Shown here: piece after piece, positions 17,507 to 26,426 of the stretch | How the letters are laid out: every line of letters starts with the position of its first letter | Position numbering within the stretch: position 1 is the stretch's first letter | Source: an uncultured Aquimarina sp. | Lineage (GTDB): Bacteria; Bacteroidota; Bacteroidia; Flavobacteriales; Flavobacteriaceae | Direction of reading: 5' to 3' | Assembly: GCA_947489195.1 (NCBI GenBank) | Contig: CANLCT010000015.1 | Coordinates: 1-64,000, forward strand | Length of the DNA stretch: 64,000 nt | The notes under the pieces: generated by a model | What the model saw: only the letters and a program-made list of their open reading frames with translations | Databases searched by the model: none | What the model was told of the DNA's origin: nothing | Made by a program: the position numbers and the translations under genes

Positions 17507-18040
17507 ATGAAAAAAATACTTGTAATAGGCGGTAGTAATAGTACACAATCAATAAATAAAAAGCTTGCTATTTATGCAGCAAAAAAGCTTAGAAATGTTC
17601 AATTAAATATAATTGATTTAAATGATTTTATTTTACCCATTTATGGAATTGATTATGAATTAGCACATGGAATTCCTGAAAAGGCAAAAGAATTTGATGG
17701 TTTAATTAATGAAACTGAGGCTTTAATTATCTCATTAGCGGAACATAATGGTTCGTACACAGTTGCTTTTAAAAATATATTAGATTGGCTTTCGCGAATT
17801 GATCAAAAAGTATGGAAAAATAAGCCTATGCTTTTAATGGCTACTTCGCTTGGCAAAAGAGGAGGAGCAAATGTGCTAGAAGCGGCTAAAAACTTTTTTC
17901 CACATTTAGGAGGAAATATTATTGCCGATTTTTCTTTGCCTTCATTTAATGCTAATTTCAATGAAGAAGGGATTAGTAACGATGAGTACGAAAAGTTGTT
18001 AATTGATATGGTTAGTGCTTTTGAGAATGGAATACAATAG
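17507..18040 (+). CDS. NADPH-dependent FMN reductase family protein
   Basis: A 177-residue flavodoxin-like protein. The N-terminal GGSNSTQSINKKLA is the phosphate-binding loop for FMN, and ALIISLAEHNGSYTVAFKNILDWLSR is the conserved flavin/ring-contact block of the FMN_red family (PF03358-type). These enzymes reduce free FMN or quinones with NAD(P)H. It lies 18 bp after alkB on the same strand, so it is probably co-transcribed. Whether it delivers electrons to AlkB is speculation. Confidence 0.85.
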   Translation: MKKILVIGGSNSTQSINKKLAIYAAKKLRNVQLNIIDLNDFILPIYGIDYELAHGIPEKAKEFDGLINETEALIISLAEHNGSYTVAFKNILDWLSRIDQKVWKNKPMLLMATSLGKRGGANVLEAAKNFFPHLGGNIIADFSLPSFNANFNEEGISNDEYEKLLIDMVSAFENGIQ

Positions 18041-18078
18041 TTTTATTTTGTTATTGGTAATAAAATTTTAAAAGAGTC

Positions 18079-18372
18079 ATGCTAAAGTTAGTATCGATAT
18101 TTTCTTTATTTACAGAATTAGTATTTATATCATGTAAACTGACACAGGTTAAAAATGCTGAAGTAAATAACAATACTTTAATAATCGATGCTATAGTTTT
18201 TGAAACAGAAAATTTGAAGATTAATAAACTATCAAATCATATTTACGAACATATCTCTTTTTTAAATACAGATGATTATGGTAAAGTTGCCTGCAATGGA
18301 ATGTTTGTAGTTAATGAAAATGTAGGAGTTTTATTTGATACATCAATCGATAATAGGAGTTCATTTGAATAA
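18079..18372 (+). pseudogene. 3'-truncated subclass B1 metallo-beta-lactamase
   Basis: The 97-residue frame begins with a hydrophobic leader ending in FISC (lipobox-like). It continues with LKINKLSNHIYEHISFLNTDDYGKVACNGMFVV and GVLFDTSIDN, which matches the first about 60 residues of mature flavobacterial B1 beta-lactamases (BlaB/IND-like pattern of LSxxxYxHxSxLxTxDxGKVxCNGM). It stops right after the position where the TS-D...L helix begins, before the zinc-binding HxHxD motif, and the convergent gene ends 7 bp further on. All zinc ligands are lost, so it cannot be an active beta-lactamase. Confidence 0.75.
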
Positions 18373-18379
18373 ATTCACC

Positions 18380-19255
18380 TTATTTATGCTGTCTGAAAAA
18401 GCCATGAAATGATTGTTGTACAAAGCTTTTAGGAAATTTATCATCACCTTTAAAGCCTATTGTTATGGTACCACTATCTTCGGGAACATAATTTGTTTTA
18501 AAAATGTAATCCCATAAACTAAGGCTAATTCCAAAATTAACGCCATAAGTACCCTTTGGTAGTACATAAGCATGATGATATAAATGCATTACTGGGTTGT
18601 TCAAAATGTATTTTAAAGGACCCCATGTAATTTTTATATTAGAATGATTAAAATGCCCAATAGTAATAGCAATAAAATGAACTATATAAGCTTGTTCAGG
18701 TTCAAAACCACCTAAAATTAGTACGCCAAAGGTTTTTAAGGGTTTATATAATATATTTTCCATCCAATGATAGCGCAAATGAGCAGCAAAGCCCATTTCT
18801 TTTACACTATGATGTACTTTGTGGAATCTCCATAAAAAAAGATATCGGTGCAAAAGTATATGTGTAAACCATTGTAAAAAATCAAGAACAATAAAAAAGA
18901 CTAGTAATTGAGACCACATGGGCCATAGGGATATATCAATAATAGCTAATGAGTGTATTTGAATTCCCATTTCCATAAATCCAGCTTCAATTAGCTCGTA
19001 TATGCCATTTATTATAATAGCAAAAACGAAAAAATTGAAAAACATGTAAAAAGCATCTAACCAAAAATCTTTTCTAAAAATGGATTGATTTTTTCGCCAT
19101 GGAAATAAAATTTCAATTCCCCAAACTATTAATGATATCAATATTAATCCCCAAAAGTAATTGGTATACCAAGCAACATTAAATGTTATACAGTTCCAAA
19201 CCCAATTTAAGGAGCTTAAGCTAGCTGAAATAATAATATCAAAAACTTTTAGCAT
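18380..19255 (-). CDS. Sterol desaturase / fatty acid hydroxylase family membrane protein
   Basis: A 291-residue membrane protein with several hydrophobic segments. The eight-His signature of the PF04116 family is visible as HILLHR, WRFHKVHHS, HLRYH, GHFNHSN and HLYHHAY, which together ligate a di-iron site. Members hydroxylate or desaturate lipids, carotenoids or sterols; the substrate here is unknown. Its 3' end abuts the truncated beta-lactamase. Confidence 0.88.
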   Translation of the reverse strand: MLKVFDIIISASLSSLNWVWNCITFNVAWYTNYFWGLILISLIVWGIEILFPWRKNQSIFRKDFWLDAFYMFFNFFVFAIIINGIYELIEAGFMEMGIQIHSLAIIDISLWPMWSQLLVFFIVLDFLQWFTHILLHRYLFLWRFHKVHHSVKEMGFAAHLRYHWMENILYKPLKTFGVLILGGFEPEQAYIVHFIAITIGHFNHSNIKITWGPLKYILNNPVMHLYHHAYVLPKGTYGVNFGISLSLWDYIFKTNYVPEDSGTITIGFKGDDKFPKSFVQQSFHGFFRQHK

Positions 19256-19348
19256 TATTCTATAATTGATTTCTGGTATAAAATTAATGAATTACAGTAT
19301 CAGTCGTTGTAACATAGGTTACATAACTAAAAAGTAAAGTCATCTTTA

Positions 19349-19408
19349 TTATTTGCAGTAGATCATAAATGGAATAAATTTTTTAATGTATAATCTGAGT
19401 TAAAATAG
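19349..19408 (+). repeat. Possible degenerate copy of dispersed intergenic repeat
   Basis: About 40 bp starting TATTATTTGCAGTAGATCA align with the core at 41143 (TAGTATTTGTAGTAGATCA) with about three quarters of positions matching. The following 20 bp also align weakly. It is an older or diverged member of the family seen at 41092 and 55063, if it is related at all. Confidence 0.35.
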
Positions 19409-19445
19409 TGTGGTGTTTATGGAGTTCTTATTTTTGTGGGAAATG

Positions 19446-20231
19446 ATGAGAAAAAGATTTTACTATTTAATAGAAATCCAATATTTAGGATTTCGTTATC
19501 ATGGATGGCAAAAACAGCCCGAAGTAAATACAATTCAGCGTATGTTAGAACGTACATTGAAGTATGTTTTAGATGATGGCGTAAAGTTTAAAACTCTTTC
19601 AGTTGGCAGAACTGATGCTATGGTATCCGCCAGACAGTCCTATGTGGAATTGTTTGTAGATGATGTTTCACTGGATTTAAAAGATTTTTTCCCTTTACTA
19701 AACATAAACTTGCCTCCAGACATACGCGCATTGAGTATAAAAGAAACTACAAAAGATTTCAATATTATTCAGCACCCCAAAGAAAAGGAATACCAATATT
19801 TATTTGCTGTTGGCGATAAATTTCATCCTTTTTGTGCTCCTTTTATGGTAAATATACAAGAGGAGTTGGATATACCATTAATGCAACAAGCAGCTCAATT
19901 ATTTGAAGGAGCACATGATTTTTGGTCTTATGCCCATCGGTCTAATGAAAAAACAATAACAGAGGGAGTAATTACCCATTGTAGTTTGGAAATAAATGAG
20001 CAATACAGAGCTAATTTTTTTCCCGAAAAAACGTATATTTTAACCGTAAAAGGAGCTGGTTTTAAGCGGAATCAAATACGTTTAATGATGGGGGTTTTAT
20101 TCGATTTAGGAAAAGGAAAAATAGATTTAGATTTTGTAAAACGAACCCTTCAACCAAAAGAATATCGTATTAAATTAGAGCATATAGCTCAGGCATCTGG
20201 TTTGTTTTTAAATAAAGTAACATTTCAATAA
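19446..20231 (+). CDS. truA: TruA-family tRNA pseudouridine synthase
   Basis: About 261 residues starting at ATG 19446 (MRKRFYYLIEIQYLGFRYHG). Upstream in-frame starts back to 19410 add a non-homologous stretch. The catalytic Asp is in SVGRTDAMVSA, and GWQKQPEVNTIQRMLE and GAGFKRNQIRLMMGVL match the TruA fold that makes pseudouridine 38-40 in tRNA anticodon arms. Flavobacteria often carry two TruA-like proteins; this sequence looks like the more diverged paralogue, so assignment of the exact target is uncertain. Confidence 0.8.
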   Translation: MRKRFYYLIEIQYLGFRYHGWQKQPEVNTIQRMLERTLKYVLDDGVKFKTLSVGRTDAMVSARQSYVELFVDDVSLDLKDFFPLLNINLPPDIRALSIKETTKDFNIIQHPKEKEYQYLFAVGDKFHPFCAPFMVNIQEELDIPLMQQAAQLFEGAHDFWSYAHRSNEKTITEGVITHCSLEINEQYRANFFPEKTYILTVKGAGFKRNQIRLMMGVLFDLGKGKIDLDFVKRTLQPKEYRIKLEHIAQASGLFLNKVTFQ

Positions 20232-20242
20232 AAAAAACTGTT

Positions 20243-20878
20243 ATGAGAGTGATTGCTACAAATATTGGTGAGGTAACCGAGATTGATTATCGAGGAAAAA
20301 AAGTAAAGACAGGAATTTACAAATATCCTGTTGCTGATGGGATTTTTTTAGGTACCGAAGATGTTAAAAATGATCACGTAGTCGATAGACGTTTTCATGG
20401 AGGTGTTGATAAAGCTTGTTATTTGTATAGTGCCGATTTTTATGATTTTTGGAAACCATTATATCCAGACTTAAATTGGAGTTATGGAATGTTTGGTGAA
20501 AACATAACCATCGAAGGCTTAAATGAAAAGGAAATCTATATTGGAAATCAATATCAAATAGGTGAAGCCATAGTTGAAGTATCTCAGCCCAGACAGCCTT
20601 GTTTTAAATTTGGTCATAAAATGGGAGATCCAGGAATATTAAAGCAATTTATTAATACTACCTTTTCGGGTATTTATGTGCGCGTTTTAAAAAAAGGCTT
20701 GGTCAAGCCAGAAGATAAAATGGAACTACTAGTTGAAAAAAAGAGTAATCCAACCATAGCAGAAGTGTTTTATTGTTTATATCAACCTGAATTGAAGCGT
20801 TCTGTTTTAGATAAAATCTTGGCATGTGATGAGCTTGCGGAAAGTCCTAAAAAAGAAATTCAAAAAAGATTAGGATGA
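20243..20878 (+). CDS. MOSC domain protein, YiiM-like
   Basis: A 211-residue protein. RRFHGGVDKACYLYSADFYDFW and SYGMFGENITIEGLNE form the MOSC core, and VSQPRQPCFKFGHKMG contains the conserved Cys that in MOSC proteins binds molybdenum cofactor or sulfur. YiiM of E. coli reduces N-hydroxylated compounds together with CyaY-type partners; the same activity is possible here. It follows truA by 11 bp and is probably co-transcribed. Confidence 0.88.
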   Translation: MRVIATNIGEVTEIDYRGKKVKTGIYKYPVADGIFLGTEDVKNDHVVDRRFHGGVDKACYLYSADFYDFWKPLYPDLNWSYGMFGENITIEGLNEKEIYIGNQYQIGEAIVEVSQPRQPCFKFGHKMGDPGILKQFINTTFSGIYVRVLKKGLVKPEDKMELLVEKKSNPTIAEVFYCLYQPELKRSVLDKILACDELAESPKKEIQKRLG

Positions 20879-20890
20879 TTTTTTAATATT

Positions 20891-20988
20891 AGTTGCCAGT
20901 TGCCAGTTGCCAGTTGTCAGTTGGTTGTTGGTTGTTGGGTTTTTTTTGAAGGATTCAAAAAAAATCTAAAATCTAAAATCTAAAATCT
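20891..20988 (+). repeat. Two 7-bp tandem arrays upstream of trmL
   Basis: Array one, 20891-20939: AGTTGCC three times, then AGTTGTC, AGTTGGT, TGTTGGT, TGTTGGG. Array two, 20961-20988: AAAATCT exactly four times, ending 4 bp before the trmL start codon. These are the least degenerate heptamer arrays in the window and show the unit length without ambiguity. Confidence 0.9.
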
Positions 20989-20992
20989 ATAT

Positions 20993-21451
20993 ATGTTAAA
21001 CATAGTTTTAATTCATCCCGAAATCCCTAATAATACAGGAAATATAGGGCGCTTATGTGTAGGTACTAATTGTCATTTACATTTAGTGCATCCTTTAGGT
21101 TTTGAAATAACGGATAAAAATTTAAAACGATCGGGCTTGGATTATTGGCCTGAGTTGAGTGTTACTGAATACGAGAGTTTTGAGGCATGGAAAGAGCAAC
21201 TTTCCGACGAAAGTCGAGTGTTTTTGTTTACATCTAAAGCAGAACAAAATTTTTTAGCACCAGAGTATGCAGATGGTGATTGGTTAGTTTTTGGTCGAGA
21301 ATCAAAAGGTTTAGAGCCTGAAATCCTTGAATTGTTTAAAAATCATGTATCTATTCCGAGTACAGGTAAAGTTCGAAGTTTTAATATCGCAAATGCAGTA
21401 AGTTTTGCTATTGGCGAAGCTTTAAAACAAATTAATGGGTTTCAGTTTTAA
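20993..21451 (+). CDS. trmL: tRNA (cytidine/uridine-34 2'-O)-methyltransferase
   Basis: A 152-residue SPOUT-fold methyltransferase. The N-terminus MLNIVLIHPEIPNNTGNIGR is diagnostic for TrmL, and LVFGRESKGL plus IPSTGKVRSFNIANAVSFA form the knotted SAM site. It methylates the wobble base of tRNA-Leu isoacceptors in characterised members. The gene is convergent with the GH2 gene, with only 14 bp between the stops. Confidence 0.95.
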   Translation: MLNIVLIHPEIPNNTGNIGRLCVGTNCHLHLVHPLGFEITDKNLKRSGLDYWPELSVTEYESFEAWKEQLSDESRVFLFTSKAEQNFLAPEYADGDWLVFGRESKGLEPEILELFKNHVSIPSTGKVRSFNIANAVSFAIGEALKQINGFQF

Positions 21452-21465
21452 TAAATTAATCTAAT

Positions 21466-23499
21466 TTATAATTTAAAAAAAATTTCATCTTTAAATAGAT
21501 TGTTTTTGTGTTTTGAAATTACTTTTATCGTGTTTTTTCCTTTATTTAATTTTAAATCATAAAAATTAGTAATATGGATATCAGATGTTACTTTCTTTTT
21601 AAGAATCTTTTTTTCGTTAATAAAAAGAGTTACTTCAGGTAAATTTGAATATATTTTTAAAGTATCAATACTGGTTTTCTGGGAAAGGCTTCGCTTATTA
21701 GTAATATGCAATACAGGTTCTTTTGACCAGTTAGCTTTATAAAAATAAAAAGCATCTTTTTTAGTATTTCGATCATAGGTTACTAAACCTTTATGATTTA
21801 AATTAGGAATTCCTCCCCGGTTCCAACCAGCTACAGAAAAATCAAACATATTCCATATAAATGAGCTCCATACAAAAGGACGATCTTTAATAATTTTCCA
21901 AGTCAGTTCGTGATACTTAGTTTGTTCAGGCTCAGGGAAGTAGTTTCCGGAAGGTTTTTCTAGTTTTGTTATATCTTGCTGAAAAACATTTCCTCCAATA
22001 CCATATTCGCTAATTCCTAAAGCGATTTCGGGATATTTTTTTCTAGATTCGTCCAACCAAGTAGCCATATCAGGATAATTACCATAGTACCAGCCATAAT
22101 ATTTATTCCAGGCTTGTAGGTCACTAATATTTCCCATATTTGATATAATAGCGCGATCACTAGCAGATGTAGTAAGTCTATTAGGATCTAATTCATGAGC
22201 TATTTTTTTTAGTTCTTTAGTAAGACTTACACAAGCTTCATCTTTACTTTTCCAAGCTCGGACTTCGTTCCAAAGTCCCCATACATATATACTTGGGTGA
22301 TTGTAGTTTTGTAAAATAAGTTCTGTTAATTGTTGTTTTGCATTTTCACCTTCACGACCACTATAATCATGTACAAAAGGAATTTCGGCCCAAACTAGAA
22401 TTCCTTTTTCATCTGCTTGTTGATAGGTTAAGTCCGAATGTTGGTAATGAGACAAACGTAAAGCTGTAGCACCAATTTCATTTACCATTTCTAAATCCTT
22501 TTGATGTTGTTCTGGCTTAAGGGCAGGACCATATTGTTTCCATTCTTGATGCATACAAACTCCATATAATCGGTAAGGTGAATTATTTAGAAAAGAACCT
22601 TCATTGGGGTTTACTTTAAAAGTTTTCAAACCAAATTTTTGAATAACTTCATCTTTTTTTCCGTTCGTAGCAATTTCAACTTTTATTTTATACAAGTGTG
22701 GATTTTTCTTGCCATTCCAATAGATGGGGTTGTTAATAGTAAAGTGTTCAGTTAATATACTTAGGCTATCTGAAATTACAGTTTTGTATGAGGCTTGCGT
22801 TACTAAATTATCTTTAGCATCATAAATAGTGTAATTTAAAGTATGGTTTTCTTCTTTTTTTGAAGATATATGGGTGCGAATTTCAATATTGGCAATTTCT
22901 TTTTTGGCTTCTTTTAAAGTAACAAATACACCAGATGAGGCATAATGAGTAGGGTCAATATTAGTTTGTTCGGTTGCAAAAAGCTGTACGGGTCTATAAA
23001 TTCCTCCATATAAATTAAAGAGTTTATCATTAACAGGAATGCGTTTAAAATTAGGTTCGTTAGTAACGTTAACAGCTATACTATTACTATTATCAAAGTC
23101 TATTGCATTAGTAATTTCGTAACAAAAAGCAGAGTATCCACCCGAATGTTTGCCTATTTGTATTCCATTTACATATAATTTAGTATCATGTCCCACACCT
23201 TCAAAACGGAGAAAAATTCGTTTTCCTTTCATTGTCTTAGGAATGCTTGTATTTGTTCTATACCATGATTGACCTTGATAATAGCCTATTTCGTTAATAG
23301 CATCCATGGAGTAGGTATGTGGAATACTTACTTGTTGCCAAGTTGAAGAATCAAAATTGTGGCTTTGAGCATTATAAATTATCCCTTTTTTAAAGTGCCA
23401 ATTATTTAAGTTAATATGATCTCTATTTTTTATATATGATATTTGACTGTAGCAAAAGCTAGATATAAATAGAAATAAAGGGAATAATTTTGGTAACAT
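21466..23499 (-). CDS. Glycoside hydrolase family 2 enzyme (beta-galactosidase/beta-glucuronidase type)
   Basis: A 677-residue protein with a signal peptide (cleavage near CYSQ). Order: sugar-binding jelly roll (WYRTNTSIP, VNGIQIGKHSGGYSAF), Ig-like domain, TIM barrel, C-terminal beta domain. The acid/base Glu is in WGLWNEVRAW (about residue 411) and the nucleophile Glu in LGISEYGIGGN (about residue 498). GH2 covers beta-galactosidases, beta-mannosidases and beta-glucuronidases. Its place as the last gene of a glucuronate operon favours a beta-glucuronidase or related exo-enzyme, but this is inferred. Confidence 0.88.
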   Translation of the reverse strand: MLPKLFPLFLFISSFCYSQISYIKNRDHINLNNWHFKKGIIYNAQSHNFDSSTWQQVSIPHTYSMDAINEIGYYQGQSWYRTNTSIPKTMKGKRIFLRFEGVGHDTKLYVNGIQIGKHSGGYSAFCYEITNAIDFDNSNSIAVNVTNEPNFKRIPVNDKLFNLYGGIYRPVQLFATEQTNIDPTHYASSGVFVTLKEAKKEIANIEIRTHISSKKEENHTLNYTIYDAKDNLVTQASYKTVISDSLSILTEHFTINNPIYWNGKKNPHLYKIKVEIATNGKKDEVIQKFGLKTFKVNPNEGSFLNNSPYRLYGVCMHQEWKQYGPALKPEQHQKDLEMVNEIGATALRLSHYQHSDLTYQQADEKGILVWAEIPFVHDYSGREGENAKQQLTELILQNYNHPSIYVWGLWNEVRAWKSKDEACVSLTKELKKIAHELDPNRLTTSASDRAIISNMGNISDLQAWNKYYGWYYGNYPDMATWLDESRKKYPEIALGISEYGIGGNVFQQDITKLEKPSGNYFPEPEQTKYHELTWKIIKDRPFVWSSFIWNMFDFSVAGWNRGGIPNLNHKGLVTYDRNTKKDAFYFYKANWSKEPVLHITNKRSLSQKTSIDTLKIYSNLPEVTLFINEKKILKKKVTSDIHITNFYDLKLNKGKNTIKVISKHKNNLFKDEIFFKL

Positions 23500-23521
23500 A
23501 AATTGATTATTTTAAATGTAT

Positions 23522-24817
23522 TTAATTTTCAAATAATGATGGTAACCACAGGCTGATTTGAGGAAAATAACTTACCAATAACAGTACTGTGATCATAATA
23601 ATAAATAAAGGAGTTAAGGGTTTTAACACTTTTGATAACGAAACATTGGCAATACCCATTCCAACAAAAAGTACCGATCCAACAGGAGGAGTACAAAGTC
23701 CAATGCATAAATTCATTACCATAATTACACCAAAATGAATAGGATTAATACCAATATTGGTAACTATGGGTAAAAAAATGGGCGTAAAAATTAATACTGC
23801 AGGTGTCATATCCATAAAAATACCAACAACGAGTAGTAGTATATTTATTAATAACAATATGATTATAGGTTTATTAGATAGACTTAATAAACCATTAGTT
23901 ACTGCTTGTGGTATATTTTCATAAGCCATTACCCATGACATACTCATTGAACATGCGATAAGTAATGTTACTACTGTAGTAGTTGTAATTGTATTTAAAG
24001 CAATTGCCTTAAGTTTATCTGAATCCAATTCTTTATAAAAAATGGATAGTATTAATGCATAAAGAACAGCAATTCCCGAAGCTTCGGTAGCAGTAAAAAT
24101 ACCAGCAATAATACCACCTATAACAACTACTAAGAGTAGTAAACTAGGAATGGCTTTAAGAAAAGAGTTTACAAATGCTTTAAAAGTGGTTTTTGTTCCT
24201 CTGGGGTATTTTTTAATTTTAGCATAAATTGCAGTAACTATCATTAATGAAAGCCCCATAAGTAAACCAGGCAAGTAGCCCGCTAGAAAAAGTGCTGCAA
24301 TGGAAACACCTCCACTTGCAAGTGAATAAATAATTAAAATATTAGAAGGAGGGATTACTAATCCAGTAGTTGATGAAGTTATATTTACAGCAGCACTAAA
24401 TTCTTTAGAATAACCTTCTTTTTCCATTTGCGAGCCAATAGTACCTCCTATGGCAGAAACAGCTGCCATTGCAGAACCAGATATAGCCCCAAATAACATA
24501 GCCCCAATAATATTTACATAGGCTAATCCACCAGGTAAGCTTCCTACTAATACTTTAGCAAAAGCAATGAGACGTTTAGCTATACCGCCTTGATTCATAA
24601 TTTGACCAGCCAAAACAAAAAAGGGAATGGCTAGTAATGAAAAACTATCTAAACCAGTAGCCATACGTTGTGCAATAGTTGATAAGGATGGATAAATATC
24701 AATATTTATAAAAAGTGTTAATAATGATGCCATACCGACACTATAAGCTACAGGGACTCCAATAAATAGTAAGCAAGCAAAGCTTATTCCTAGTACTATT
24801 ATGTCTAAATTTTCCAT
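23522..24817 (-). CDS. TRAP transporter large permease (DctM-type)
   Basis: A 431-residue protein with about 12-13 hydrophobic segments. FFVLAGQIMNQGGIAKRLI, GAMLFGAISGSAMAAVSAIGG and VIPPSNILIIYSLASGGVSIAALFLAGYLPG (split here over two motifs) are conserved DctM blocks. It forms the sodium-coupled translocation channel of a TRAP system together with the small permease (24886-25365) and binding protein (25388-26407). Gene context points to a hexuronate substrate. Confidence 0.93.
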   Translation of the reverse strand: MENLDIIVLGISFACLLFIGVPVAYSVGMASLLTLFINIDIYPSLSTIAQRMATGLDSFSLLAIPFFVLAGQIMNQGGIAKRLIAFAKVLVGSLPGGLAYVNIIGAMLFGAISGSAMAAVSAIGGTIGSQMEKEGYSKEFSAAVNITSSTTGLVIPPSNILIIYSLASGGVSIAALFLAGYLPGLLMGLSLMIVTAIYAKIKKYPRGTKTTFKAFVNSFLKAIPSLLLLVVVIGGIIAGIFTATEASGIAVLYALILSIFYKELDSDKLKAIALNTITTTTVVTLLIACSMSMSWVMAYENIPQAVTNGLLSLSNKPIIILLLINILLLVVGIFMDMTPAVLIFTPIFLPIVTNIGINPIHFGVIMVMNLCIGLCTPPVGSVLFVGMGIANVSLSKVLKPLTPLFIIMITVLLLVSYFPQISLWLPSLFEN

Positions 24818-24885
24818 AGGTTATGTTTTTATATTATCACTTTGCAGTTTTAATTTTTATGAACTTATTTATAAATTGAATTATT

Positions 24886-25365
24886 TTAAAGAGTACTGGA
24901 TGAGCATGATTTAAGATTATTAATAATATCACTAATAGCATAAAAACAAATCAATAAACCGCTAATAGGTAAGGCTAGATATACATAGGCTATTGGTATA
25001 TGCATAGCTGAAGAGGTTTGTTCTAATTGAAATGAAATAATAACTAGACGTGTGCCTCCAATGATTAGTGCTAAAAAAGCAAATAAGAAAACAATGATAT
25101 TTACAAAAATATTATGTGTTTTTTTATATTGCTTACTAAGGTTTTGTTTCAATAAATCGATTGAAACATGTGCTTTTTTCCCAGAGCCATAAGCGGCACC
25201 AATTAAGCCTATCCATATAAGTAAATAACGAGCTAATTCATCAGTAAAAATACTAGGCTTGTTAAATATATATCTGGAAATTACTTGCCACAATACATTA
25301 ATAACCATAATTAGTAAAAGTATGGAAAGTCCTTTTTCAAGGAAATTATCAATTTTTTTTCTCAT
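24886..25365 (-). CDS. TRAP transporter small permease (DctQ-type)
   Basis: A 159-residue protein with four hydrophobic helices. The block SIFTDELARYLLIWIGLIGA with AYGSGKKAHVSIDLL is the typical DctQ signature. It partners the large permease encoded 68 bp downstream in the same operon. Confidence 0.9.
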   Translation of the reverse strand: MRKKIDNFLEKGLSILLLIMVINVLWQVISRYIFNKPSIFTDELARYLLIWIGLIGAAYGSGKKAHVSIDLLKQNLSKQYKKTHNIFVNIIVFLFAFLALIIGGTRLVIISFQLEQTSSAMHIPIAYVYLALPISGLLICFYAISDIINNLKSCSSSTL

Positions 25366-25387
25366 TCTTGTAGTATTTAGAATTAGG

Positions 25388-26407
25388 TTATTCCGCGGCT
25401 TTTTTAATTGCTTGTATTAATTCATACATTTCTGGTTGCTTTTTATAAGCATCATATAATTTTTGCACTTTATTTTGAAAAAGTGTTTTTTCTGGTCTAA
25501 TTATTTGAACTCCTGATTTTTTTATTTCTTCAAGACTTTTTTCTACAGAAGTTTGCCATATTTTTCGCTGGTAACTAACGGCTTTATTTGTAGCTATTGT
25601 TAACCATTCTTTTTCTTGTAATGTTAAACTGTTCCATAAATAGGTACTTGCAATAATTACATCGGGTACAGTTAAATGTTCATCAATGGTGTAATATTTA
25701 CATACTTCATAATGCCTAGAAGTATAAAAACTTGGAGGATTATTTTCTGCAGCATCAACAACGCCCTGCTGTAGTGCAGTATATAATTCTCCAAAAGAAA
25801 CAGGAGTAGGGGAGCCACCTAAGGCATTTACCATGTTAAATGAAGATTGACTATTCATTACTCGAATTTTTAAACCCTTTAAATCTTGAGGGGTATATAT
25901 TGGCTTGTCCTTGGAATAAAAACTTCTATTACCTGCATCAAAATAACAAAGCCCTCTTAATTTATATTTACTTCCTTTTTCTAGCAAAGCATTGCCAATT
26001 GGACCTTTAAGTACTTTCCAAGTATGATCTTTATTTTTAAATATGTAAGGCAATACAAAAACTTTAAATTCGGGGACAAAGTTTTCTAATGTGTTTACAG
26101 ATACTTTGGTTAAATCTAAACTACCTATTTGCAGTAATTCAAGTAAATCTCTTTCTTGTCCTAATTGTCCGTTGCTATATATATCAATTTGCATTTTACC
26201 ATTTGAAACTTTTTTTAAAACACGTGCCATTTCTAAAATACCTAAATGTACAGGGTGCTCTTCATTTAGTGCATGTGCTAATTTTAATGTTTTTACTTTG
26301 GTGTTTTGATTACATGATGAAATCAAGCACATAACCAAACAAAGACTCCAACCTTTTTGGATGATTTTTTTTAAATTTAATAAGTTGAGTGCTTTTGGAA
26401 AGATCAT
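25388..26407 (-). CDS. TRAP transporter substrate-binding protein (DctP-type), lipoprotein
   Basis: A 339-residue protein. The N-terminus ends in LISSC, a lipobox, so the binding protein is probably membrane-anchored rather than freely periplasmic. DLKGLKIRVMNSQSSFNMV carries the conserved Arg that binds the carboxylate of the ligand, followed by GGSPTPVSFGELYTALQQGV and VDAAENNPPSF. All three TRAP genes are consecutive. The neighbouring uxaC, uxuA and oxidoreductase genes suggest glucuronate or another hexuronate as ligand. Confidence 0.92.
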   Translation of the reverse strand: MIFPKALNLLNLKKIIQKGWSLCLVMCLISSCNQNTKVKTLKLAHALNEEHPVHLGILEMARVLKKVSNGKMQIDIYSNGQLGQERDLLELLQIGSLDLTKVSVNTLENFVPEFKVFVLPYIFKNKDHTWKVLKGPIGNALLEKGSKYKLRGLCYFDAGNRSFYSKDKPIYTPQDLKGLKIRVMNSQSSFNMVNALGGSPTPVSFGELYTALQQGVVDAAENNPPSFYTSRHYEVCKYYTIDEHLTVPDVIIASTYLWNSLTLQEKEWLTIATNKAVSYQRKIWQTSVEKSLEEIKKSGVQIIRPEKTLFQNKVQKLYDAYKKQPEMYELIQAIKKAAE

Positions 26408-26426
26408 AATATTTTAAATCAGTTGG

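Noticed and set aside
20891..20988. Regular short repeats as a possible CRISPR array
   Set aside because: The unit is only 7 bp with no spacers, and no cas genes are present; these are simple tandem heptamers.
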